From positions 1 through 64,000 of the forward strand of contig JBEIGB010000006.1 of the NCBI GenBank assembly GCA_040382095.1: a stretch of DNA of 64,000 nucleotides. The letters run 5' to 3'. Shown piece after piece: positions 52,852 to 60,256 of this stretch. Below the pieces are notes generated by a model. The model ran no database searches and was not told where the DNA came from. It saw only the letters and a list, made by a program, of their open reading frames with translations. The stretch comes from JADJPL01 sp040382095. Its GTDB lineage: Bacteria; Bacteroidota; Bacteroidia; Chitinophagales; Saprospiraceae. The position numbers were made by a program, and so were the translations under genes. Within the stretch, counting starts at the first letter, position 1. Each line of letters opens with the position of its first letter.

Positions 52852-53910
52852 ATGAAAAAGACCGACTGGAAATATCTCATCGCCTACACCGCGCCTCTTG
52901 CCGCCCTGGCAGGTATTTTTTTTAAAGGCCACTGGTCATTTGCAGGTATCTATGTAGGATTTGTACTCATCCCTATCCTGGAGCTCATCGGGCCACAGTC
53001 AAAAGCCAATTTAAGCGAAGCTGAAGAAAAGGACAAGACGGTTTCTGCGATTTTTGACTGGCTGCTTTACCTGAACCTTCCCATTCTGTATGTACTGATT
53101 GGATATTATTTGTACACCATTCAGCAGGGGGGCCTCGCGGTTTACGAAATCATCGGCATGACTTGCAGTGTAGGCTTAATCGTAGGCACCATCGGGATTA
53201 ACGTAGCCCACGAGTTGGGGCATCGCGATAATCCGGCCGAACAACTGCTGTCTAAAGTCCTCTTATTAAGTGCTTTGTATATGCACTTCAATATCGAGCA
53301 CAATCGCGGTCACCACAAAAACGTAGGTACCGATGAAGACCCGGCCTCTGCAAAATATGATGAGCCTATTTATCGTTTCTGGCTGCGCTCGGTTATCGGC
53401 GGATATTTCAATGCGTGGAAGCTGGAGTCCGGGCGGCTCCGACACGAGAAAAAACCCCTTTGGGGCCTATCGAACGAAATGCTTTGGTTCCAGCTTATTC
53501 AGGTGGCCTACCTAGCGGCAATTGGCATTTTTTGGGGCTGGCAACTCGTGCCCTACGCCCTGGCGATCGCCGTTTTTGGGATCTTAATGCTGGAAAGCGT
53601 AAACTATATTGAACATTATGGCCTGCGCAGGAAAAAACTGGCCTCCGGACGTTACGAGCCGGTAAATCCGGCGCATTCCTGGAATTCCAATCACGAAGCG
53701 GGAAGGATTTTTCTTTATGAACTGACCCGCCATTCCGATCATCATTATAAAGCTACACGGAAATACCAGGTACTCCGGCATTTTGAAGAAAGCCCTCAAC
53801 TGCCTTTTGGCTATCCTACCTCCATTATCCTGTCGCTGATCCCCCCGGTATGGTTCCGCATCATGAACCCCAGGGTAAAAGCGTGGGAAAGAGCGGCTCC
53901 ATCAGAATAA
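52852..53910 (+). CDS. alkB: Alkane 1-monooxygenase
   Basis: 352 residues, integral membrane di-iron hydroxylase that makes primary alcohols from alkanes. All AlkB-type His motifs are present: H120-E-L-G-H124, E-H150-N-R-G-H154-H155, N-Y-I-E-H255-Y-G-L (the AlkB-diagnostic motif), and R-H294-S-D-H297-H298. About six hydrophobic spans surround them. No rubredoxin domain or gene is adjacent; instead a fused ferredoxin reductase is encoded divergently. It overlaps the convergent LysE gene by 9 bp. A role on other terminal methyl groups, such as fatty acids, is possible. Confidence 0.93.
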   Translation: MKKTDWKYLIAYTAPLAALAGIFFKGHWSFAGIYVGFVLIPILELIGPQSKANLSEAEEKDKTVSAIFDWLLYLNLPILYVLIGYYLYTIQQGGLAVYEIIGMTCSVGLIVGTIGINVAHELGHRDNPAEQLLSKVLLLSALYMHFNIEHNRGHHKNVGTDEDPASAKYDEPIYRFWLRSVIGGYFNAWKLESGRLRHEKKPLWGLSNEMLWFQLIQVAYLAAIGIFWGWQLVPYALAIAVFGILMLESVNYIEHYGLRRKKLASGRYEPVNPAHSWNSNHEAGRIFLYELTRHSDHHYKATRKYQVLRHFEESPQLPFGYPTSIILSLIPPVWFRIMNPRVKAWERAAPSE

Positions 53911-54537
53911 GGAACGCACGAACAGAACGGCACCGAAAGCAATCAACGCTGCACCGGAAATCCGGCGTAGCCAGAGCAAATGAACAGGCTGCATTATCCT
54001 GCGTATCTTTTTTGCCAATAGCACTTTTGCCAGATCCCCGACTACGATGACGCTGAGAATGCCACCAAAAAAAGCCACGGCATCGCGGGGCGACCATACC
54101 TCCCTGACCGCGACCGCACCAATCAGGCCCAGCCAAAAAAACAAGGTAAAAGGGTTCACCGTATTGATGAGGAAGCCCTTCATCCATAGCGATAAACCAG
54201 AGCTTGAACGCCTGCCGGATAAAATCCTCCCTCCCGCGTCTTGCAGAAAAGAACCTTTTGGGGAGGTGAGCAACTGACCCAGGCCGAAAGACGCGAGCAG
54301 CGCACTACCCCCGACACCCATAAAAATATTCAGGCCGTGCAGGTGCTGCGCGATCACCGACGTCCCCCCATAGACCAGCAGGATGAACAGGAAGTCGCTT
54401 ACCCATATTCCCGCACCAACAATTGCCCCTGCTTTGAAACCTTCTTCGATACCAGTTTGTACCAGGGTAAAAAATAGCGGCCCGATCATAAGGGTGAGTA
54501 CAACCCCGATTTTAATCCCTTCCCAAAAAAAACCCAT
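53902..54537 (-). CDS. LysE-family amino acid exporter
   Basis: 211 residues with about six transmembrane segments. The N-terminal motif G-P-L-F-F-T-L-V-Q-T-G-I-E-E-G-F-K-A-G-A (family G-P-x-x-x-x-x-x-x-x-x-G-x-x-x-G) and N-T-V-N-P-F-T-L-F-F-W are typical of LysE/RhtB exporters, which pump amino acids or related solutes out. The substrate is unknown. A cytoplasmic loop with S-G-R-R-S-S-S precedes the fourth span. It follows the GH3-type gene by 53 bp on the same strand, so the two are probably one transcript. Confidence 0.9.
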   Translation of the reverse strand: MGFFWEGIKIGVVLTLMIGPLFFTLVQTGIEEGFKAGAIVGAGIWVSDFLFILLVYGGTSVIAQHLHGLNIFMGVGGSALLASFGLGQLLTSPKGSFLQDAGGRILSGRRSSSGLSLWMKGFLINTVNPFTLFFWLGLIGAVAVREVWSPRDAVAFFGGILSVIVVGDLAKVLLAKKIRRIMQPVHLLWLRRISGAALIAFGAVLFVRSLF

Positions 54538-54590
54538 ACACCTTAATTTATTTCATGGCTTGCCGCTGAAGTAAAAGCCGAGACACAAAT

Positions 54591-56135
54591 TCAGCGATTA
54601 GCCGCAACGAACTCCTCCCACTCCCGAAAGCGCTCATGCCTCAGTACGCGCGGAAATTTATTTTGCCCACCCATTTTTCCCTGCCGCTCGTGCCATTTAT
54701 AAAACAGGGAAACAGGAATCACTTCCAACTGGATATCTTTCAGTACCGATGCACGCTCGATCCCGTAGTCATCATTCACTTCCCTGAGCCGTTGGTCCAG
54801 AACAGGAATCACCTTTGAGGGATCCACGGTGACGTCCGTACCGAGATACCATTTATGTGTGAAAAAATTGCCGGACTTGATCGCGGAAACTGTGAATTCC
54901 GGGATACTCACGTTCAGCACCTCTTCCACTTTCTGTACCCCCTCGTTCATATTATCAATAGAAAGGTGCTCGCCACAGATACTCAGATAATGCTTGGTCC
55001 GCCCGCTGATGATGATTTCCGAACGGGATTTATCCGTAAAACGCACGGTATCGCCGATCAGGTAGCGCCATGCACCCGAGCAGGTACTCAGCACCAGGGC
55101 ATAGTCGGTATTCTCTTCCACTTCCCCGATGGACAAGGTTGCGGGGGAACCGATAATATTGCCTTCCTCATCGAAGTTATTGCTGTTGAAGGGAATAAAC
55201 TCGAAGAAAATACCATTGTTCAGTAACATTTTCATAGCCCGCGTATCGGGGCGGTCCTGAAAAGCAATAAAGCCTTCAGAGGCCAGATACGAATCCATAT
55301 AGATTAGCTGGTGCTTCATGATTTTTTCGAAACCCTTCCGGTAAGGCTCGAAATGTACACCGCCGTGTACGCAAACACGCAGACTAGGCCAGATATCGTG
55401 GATTGATTCCAGTTTATGATGGTGGATGATGCGCTCCATCATAAGCTGTAGCCAGGAGGGTATCCCGACGATGAAGCCCACGTCCCACTCAGGCGCTTTT
55501 TTGACGATTTCTGCGATCCGCTCATCCCAGCTCCGGATCCTTGCGATCCGCGAGCCTGGCTTATAATAGGGGCGCAGCCATACCGGAGGTTTACTGGCGT
55601 TAATACCGCTCAGGTCGCCAATATAGTGCCCGCCTTCATCTACGAGATCGCTCGACCCCCCCAGCATCATCATGCCTTTGGTGAAGAGCTGTGGATCAAT
55701 ATCGAAGCGCGGTAGTGCAAAGAACATTTTGAAGCCCGCACGGCGCATTGCACGCTGCATATCATCGCTGACGGGGATACGTTTACTGGGGGCACCAGCA
55801 GTGCCCGAGCTAAGGGCATAAAATTTTATCCGGCCTTTCCAGGTGACATTTTCTACATCGTTCAGGGACATATGCCACCACTGCCGGTGCATCGTATCAT
55901 AATCGAACAGCGGTACTTTATCCTGAAAAGCCTGGACGACATTGTCGCTTCTGAGAATTTCCCTGAAATCGTAATACTGGCCAAAAATCGTCGGGGCTGC
56001 CCGGTTGATCAGCCTTCGAAGGGTATTTTCCTGGTGCCCGGCGGGCGAGGTAAGGAGGAAGCGTTGCTCGAGCATTCCTCCCAATGTCTTGTTCCGGTTG
56101 ATTAGGGCTCCAAAAATAGGCATATCAGATAGCAT
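54591..56135 (-). CDS. GH3-family acyl-adenylating enzyme (auxin-responsive GH3-like)
   Basis: 514 residues. Plant GH3 enzymes join amino acids to jasmonate or auxin through an acyl-adenylate, and bacterial homologues are common in Bacteroidota but of unknown substrate. Motifs: ATP loop A-L-S-S-G-T-A-G-A-P-S-K-R-I near residue 110, E-G-F-I-A-F-Q (the Y/E-G-x motif region), Y-A-L-V-L-S-T-C-S-G-A-W-R-Y-L-I-G-D-T-V-R-F (signature), and S-G-R-T-K-H-Y-L-S-I-C-G-E-H-L-S. A start at 56123 (M-P-I-F-G-A-L) is also possible. Pairing with a LysE exporter could mean an acyl-amino acid is made and then exported (inference). Confidence 0.87.
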   Translation of the reverse strand: MLSDMPIFGALINRNKTLGGMLEQRFLLTSPAGHQENTLRRLINRAAPTIFGQYYDFREILRSDNVVQAFQDKVPLFDYDTMHRQWWHMSLNDVENVTWKGRIKFYALSSGTAGAPSKRIPVSDDMQRAMRRAGFKMFFALPRFDIDPQLFTKGMMMLGGSSDLVDEGGHYIGDLSGINASKPPVWLRPYYKPGSRIARIRSWDERIAEIVKKAPEWDVGFIVGIPSWLQLMMERIIHHHKLESIHDIWPSLRVCVHGGVHFEPYRKGFEKIMKHQLIYMDSYLASEGFIAFQDRPDTRAMKMLLNNGIFFEFIPFNSNNFDEEGNIIGSPATLSIGEVEENTDYALVLSTCSGAWRYLIGDTVRFTDKSRSEIIISGRTKHYLSICGEHLSIDNMNEGVQKVEEVLNVSIPEFTVSAIKSGNFFTHKWYLGTDVTVDPSKVIPVLDQRLREVNDDYGIERASVLKDIQLEVIPVSLFYKWHERQGKMGGQNKFPRVLRHERFREWEEFVAANR

Positions 56136-56206
56136 TTATATTAAATACAAGTGCCAGCCCATTCAGGTTTTGTCAAAGGCCGGAATTTGTCTGTCCCGGA
56201 TGCGTT

Positions 56207-57040
56207 TTATCTCCGGCCTCCCATAGCACTCGGACAGCGCAGGGAGCCAAAATAATAGACCAGGCCGGCCTGAAGAAAGACATACGCATCTTTGGTCTTG
56301 CTGTTGCCACGCTGGGTCCCCGGCAGTCCGAGACGGCTGTCTTCCAGGCCCGGAAGGCGCAGGGAGCGGTCAGAAAGAGCTACGGCAATATCACCCCTCG
56401 AACGCAGCAGGCTCCGCTTATCCGTATAAACGGTACTGACATCGTCCAGGTAATCCGTCTGGGTACTCCGCGCACTAAGCTCGGCATTAAGGCTCCAGGA
56501 ACTGCCCAGGTCCAGTTTAATCCCCCCTCCATACGCCAGCGCCGTTTGCACAGTATAGTATTCCTCCCCCTTGAATTGCCCCTCTGTACCTAAAGGACGA
56601 AGAGAAACCCACTCCCCGTCATAAAGGGCAGCAGGATCAAAAGAAAACAAGGTGAAACCACCAAAAACATAGGGGGTGAAAAAAAAATCCCTGCTGCCAT
56701 GTATATAGGGTAAGAAATTGAACTCCAGCAGAGCACTTGCATCGGTAACGGGGGAGCGGAAGCTCAGGTTGCGGGCTTTTTCGTAAATATTCTTCGAGCG
56801 CGCATCGTCCCCCTCGACCCGACCAGCTGTGGCCGCTAAACGGAAGCACACCCGCTCATTGAAATTAAAGCGCGCCATCGCCCCTGCCGCTGCATTCGGC
56901 AGCGCAAGACTATAGTTGGTGTTCAGGTCCCCAAAATAAAAAGCAGTGCCCGCAAAAAAGCCTGCCTCCCATCCCCTTTGAGCATACAGTACAACTGCCG
57001 CCATCGAAAGGGAAAATACAAAAATCAGTCTTTTCAACAT
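56207..57040 (-). CDS. PorG-like (DUF6089) outer membrane protein
   Basis: 277 residues from the ATG at 57040, which opens directly on the signal peptide (ends V-V-L-Y-A-Q); in-frame codons upstream read through repeat DNA. The DUF6089/PorG pattern is evident: W-E-A-G-F-F-A-G-T-A-F-Y-F-G-D-L-N-T near the N terminus, A-R-N-L-S-F-R-S, L-E-F-N-F-L-P-Y, G-G-F-T-L-F-S-F, the G-T-E-G-Q segment, and R-x-T-Q-T-D-Y-L-D-D-V-S-T-V-Y. PorG is a beta-barrel component of the type IX secretion apparatus. Many genomes have several DUF6089 paralogues, so this may not be the T9SS one. A repeat cluster lies just upstream. Confidence 0.82.
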   Translation of the reverse strand: MLKRLIFVFSLSMAAVVLYAQRGWEAGFFAGTAFYFGDLNTNYSLALPNAAAGAMARFNFNERVCFRLAATAGRVEGDDARSKNIYEKARNLSFRSPVTDASALLEFNFLPYIHGSRDFFFTPYVFGGFTLFSFDPAALYDGEWVSLRPLGTEGQFKGEEYYTVQTALAYGGGIKLDLGSSWSLNAELSARSTQTDYLDDVSTVYTDKRSLLRSRGDIAVALSDRSLRLPGLEDSRLGLPGTQRGNSKTKDAYVFLQAGLVYYFGSLRCPSAMGGRR

Positions 57041-57135
57041 CGTGTCGCTCATTTCTGCCGCTGGATTCCAGGCATATACGCTCTGCATGGAAATGAGGTT
57101 GTGTAAAAAACTTTTTGGGAGTTGTGTGAAAAGTA

Positions 57136-57428
57136 GAGGCTGTCGCTCACATTCTTTGGCAGCGAATGCCGCCAAAGAATATTTTTTTGAAACGCCGGTT
57201 TCAAAAATTTTAGAGGCTGTCTCATAAGTCCTTTGGCGGCCTTCGCCGCCAAAGAATGTCTTTTCAGGCGCCGTTTTAATTGATTTGGCTTCGCAAAATA
57301 AATTAAAACGGCGCCTGAAAAAAATTTATTCTGCCACCGAGGGCGGCAAAATACTTACGAGACAGCCTCTTCTTATGAGACAGCCTCAAGAAAAATATTA
57401 CACAACCTCAATACTTATGCGACAGCGT
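57136..57428. repeat. Nested cluster of MITE-like palindromic repeats
   Basis: Contains one nearly complete element (57213-57369, listed separately) plus partial copies. An end GAGGCTGTCGCTCAC at 57136 is followed by the hairpin TTTGGCAGC-GAAT-GCCGCCAAAGAATATTT. Extra inverted ends are CTTATGAGACAGCCTC at 57372-57387 and ACTTATGCGACAGCG near 57412. The array suggests repeated insertion of the family into itself. The rest of the 57041-57631 gap has no gene I can support. Confidence 0.8.
57213..57369. mobile_element. Complete 157-bp MITE-like element with inverted ends
   Basis: Starts GAGGCTGTCTCATAAGT and ends ACTTACGAGACAGCCTC, the inverted repeat with one change. Inside are arms TTTGGCGGCCTTCGCCGCC and, inverted, CTGCCACCGAGGGCGGCAAA. 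The centre is a long stem (about 57261-57322) made of CAGGCGCCGTTTTAATT and its complement around a GGCTTCGC tip. Nearly the whole unit is one palindrome. It has no coding capacity, and no transposase is in the window. Confidence 0.75.
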
Positions 57429-57631
57429 CGTTTTGAAAAAAATATTCCCTGCCGGGGGCAAAATTTCATATAGCCCCGCAACAACCCTTTTAAACGGCTA
57501 AACGGCGGGGTTATTGCACCGGGGGGATTGGGCACACCAAAAAGAAAGCAAGCCTGCTGCGACGGGGCAGTGCACTGGTGTACTATTTTCACCGTTCACG
57601 ATAATCCCGTCGCAACAAGCCTATTGAAAAG

Positions 57632-59773
57632 CTATCCTAAGAGGGCATTTTGTCCGGGCTTTAAAAACGGCTGGTCGCGCAGGCGCTGGCCGGTCGCGCG
57701 AAATACCGCATTGGTAAAAGCCGCAGCCAGCGGGGGCAGGGCAGGCTCTCCAAGCCCGGTAGGCGACTCTTCGCTGTCCACAAAGTGTACTTCCACCGAG
57801 GGCGCCTCGGACATACGGATCAGGCGATAACGGTCGAAGTTCACTTGTTCCGCCATCCCATCCTTCAAAGTAAGCTGGCTGAACATCGCATGGCCAAGAC
57901 CATCTACAATGCCCCCTTCAATCTGGTTTTCGGCACCACTGCGGTTGACAAGGATACCGCAATCCGCTGCGCAGACGACCCGGCTGATTTTCGGTACGTT
58001 ATGCTCCAATACGACTTCCACGACTTGTGCGACATACGAATTGAACGAATAATACGCGCTAAAGCCCTGGAAAACGCCTGGTCGGGGGTTGCCCCAACCT
58101 GCTTTTTCCGCTGCCAGCCGTATTGTACCTTTAAACCTTTCGACATCGTACTCTATTTTGCCCACTGGATTTGCCTTTGCCTGATCCAGGAGGTCCAGAC
58201 GCATCTGTACAGGGTCTTGACCGCTTGCAAGAGCTACCTCATCGAGGAAACTCTGCTCGGCAAAAGCGATGAAATTATGCACAGGTGCCCGCCAGGGTCC
58301 GGTAGTCACTTTAGATTCGAGGTTATGGCCTTCGATGAGCAAGTTTGCCAATGCCCCTGCCGGGAAGTTGTTTTCGCGGGTCGGGTTGCCGACATTGATT
58401 CCTGCGCCACGCAAATGGAACCCGACGACCTTTCCCTGTGCGTCGAGGGCGGCCCGATAAATATACTTGCATGCGGGCCGGTAGATACCGCCGCCCATAT
58501 CATCTTCCCGCATCCAAACCACTTTTACCGGTTTCTGCGCGAGCTTAGAGATTTCTGCGGCTTCCACAGCATAATCGGCATTCAGGCGACGACCGAAACC
58601 GCCCCCTTGCCGGGTCATTTGCACCGTGACCTTGCTGCTGTCCATATTGAGTAACTTAGCCACATCGTTTCGTGCCCGCTCCGGCGTTTGGGTCGGGCCA
58701 ATCAGCTCTACGCCGTCAGCACGGACATGGGCGAAGAAATTCAGGGGCTCCATCGCATTGTGTGGAAGGAAGGGACAAGCGTAAGACGCCTCGACGATGC
58801 GGGCAGCCTGCGCAAAAGCCGTCCCCGCATCCCCATCTTTGCGGAACGGGCGCTCGGGGGCACGCTCCAGGAGGTCTTGCAGTGCTTTATCGTGCTGTGC
58901 GGTGTCTTCCAGCGTTCCTTCCGGTGTCCATTGCAGCACAAGGGCATCGCGCCCTTTTTTGGCCTCCCAGGTCGTATTGGCGAGTACGGCCACTTTGTTT
59001 CCAAAGCGGATAACCTGCTGCACACCCGGTACGGACTTTGCTGCTCTGTCGTCCAGATCCGTTAGCTTCATTCCAAAAGCAGGCGGGCGTGCTACTACGG
59101 CCACCAGCATCCCCTCGCGTTTTACGTCAAAACCGTAGAGTTTTTCGCCTGTAACGATCCCGTGGTTGTCAACATTGGGGACATATTTACCCAGCAAGCG
59201 GAAATCAGCACGGCGTTTCACCGATACGGCGCCTGGAGGGGTAAGGGCCGCTGCTGCTGTGGCAAGCTGCCCATATCCAAGCTCGCGCCCACTTGCAGGA
59301 TGCCTGACCACGCTGTTCGCTGTAGTGCATTCTTCAGGATTGACCTGCCACTGCTGTGCGGCGGCCATGACCAATAACGCCCGGGCAGTAGCGCCCGCTT
59401 TGCGCAGCGTTGTCCAGGAAGCACGAATCGAACCGCTACCGCCTGCCACCTGGCGGGTGTACAGTACCGTATCGAGCGGTGCCTGTTCTACGGTCACTTT
59501 GCTCCAGTCGGCATCGAGTTCTTCCGCCACAATCATTGGCATCGAAGTCTTGACGCCTTGCCCGATCTCAGGATTGGGGGACATGATCACGATACGCCCA
59601 TCGGGATAAATTTTCACATAAGCATTAAATCGGGCAGCTCCGTCATTCGGAAGCTCGTCTGCCGACCGGCCATAGAGCCACTGCACGCCGACGAGCAAGC
59701 CACCGCCGGCAAGAGCGGAAACCTTTAGGAAGCTGCGGCGGTCATATTGAAAAAGGTTTTCTGAGTTCGTCAT
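57632..59773 (-). CDS. Molybdopterin-binding subunit of a xanthine-oxidase-family hydroxylase (IorB-like)
   Basis: 713 residues from the ATG at 59773. A twin-arginine signal, D-R12-R13-S-F-L-K, with a Gly-rich hydrophobic stretch, predicts folded export to the periplasm. The family hydroxylates aldehydes or N-heterocycles at a Mo-cytosine-dinucleotide site. Motifs: N-P-E-I-G-Q-G-V-K-T, T-R-Q-G-G-G-F-G-R-R (Mo-cofactor), P-W-R-A-P-V-H, and the catalytic base in P-T-G-L-G-E676-P-A-L-P-P. Fusion of two Mo-domain halves and the Tat signal point to the isoquinoline 1-oxidoreductase/aldehyde dehydrogenase IorB group. Its iron-sulphur partner is encoded 2 bp upstream. No FAD or cytochrome subunit is adjacent. 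Confidence 0.9.
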   Translation of the reverse strand: MTNSENLFQYDRRSFLKVSALAGGGLLVGVQWLYGRSADELPNDGAARFNAYVKIYPDGRIVIMSPNPEIGQGVKTSMPMIVAEELDADWSKVTVEQAPLDTVLYTRQVAGGSGSIRASWTTLRKAGATARALLVMAAAQQWQVNPEECTTANSVVRHPASGRELGYGQLATAAAALTPPGAVSVKRRADFRLLGKYVPNVDNHGIVTGEKLYGFDVKREGMLVAVVARPPAFGMKLTDLDDRAAKSVPGVQQVIRFGNKVAVLANTTWEAKKGRDALVLQWTPEGTLEDTAQHDKALQDLLERAPERPFRKDGDAGTAFAQAARIVEASYACPFLPHNAMEPLNFFAHVRADGVELIGPTQTPERARNDVAKLLNMDSSKVTVQMTRQGGGFGRRLNADYAVEAAEISKLAQKPVKVVWMREDDMGGGIYRPACKYIYRAALDAQGKVVGFHLRGAGINVGNPTRENNFPAGALANLLIEGHNLESKVTTGPWRAPVHNFIAFAEQSFLDEVALASGQDPVQMRLDLLDQAKANPVGKIEYDVERFKGTIRLAAEKAGWGNPRPGVFQGFSAYYSFNSYVAQVVEVVLEHNVPKISRVVCAADCGILVNRSGAENQIEGGIVDGLGHAMFSQLTLKDGMAEQVNFDRYRLIRMSEAPSVEVHFVDSEESPTGLGEPALPPLAAAFTNAVFRATGQRLRDQPFLKPGQNALLG

Positions 59774-59775
59774 GA

Positions 59776-60234
59776 TTAGGATTTTTTGGCTGCAAAATGG
59801 ATTGCTTCGCGGATGCGCTGGTAAGTACCACAGCGGCAAATATTGCCTTGCATCGCCACATCAATATCTGCATCGTCAGGCGCGGGGTTTTTCTTCAGCA
59901 GAGCGGCAGCCGTCATAATCTGGCCCGCCTGGCAATAGCCGCATTGCGGTACGTCAATCGTTTTCCACGCCATCTGTACGGGATGATCGCCGTTTTTGGA
60001 TAACCCCTCGATCGTCGTGATGTCGGCGTTGCCGACAGCCTCTACGGGAAGGGCGCAGGAACGCATGGGTTCATTGTTGATATGGACGGTACATGCACCA
60101 CACTGGCCTATACCGCAGCCATATTTCGCACCGGTAAGGTCCAGGTGATCGCGCAATACCCAGAGAAGCGGGGTATCGGGACTTACCTCCACCTGACGGC
60201 GCTTGCCGTTAACCTTCAATGTGAATTTTGCCAT
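59776..60234 (-). CDS. 2Fe-2S subunit of a xanthine-oxidase-family hydroxylase (IorA-like)
   Basis: 152 residues from the ATG at 60234 (a TTG at 60240 is weaker). Two [2Fe-2S] sites are complete: plant-type C40-x4-C45-x2-C48-x11-C60, and the alpha-helical site C98-x2-C101 ... C133-x1-C135. It takes electrons from the molybdenum subunit encoded next. It lacks a signal peptide, so it should ride out with the Tat-exported large subunit as a complex. The pair forms a tight two-gene operon, 22 bp downstream of PBP1A on the same strand. Confidence 0.93.
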   Translation of the reverse strand: MAKFTLKVNGKRRQVEVSPDTPLLWVLRDHLDLTGAKYGCGIGQCGACTVHINNEPMRSCALPVEAVGNADITTIEGLSKNGDHPVQMAWKTIDVPQCGYCQAGQIMTAAALLKKNPAPDDADIDVAMQGNICRCGTYQRIREAIHFAAKKS

Positions 60235-60256
60235 GATCAAAATATTTTATACATGA

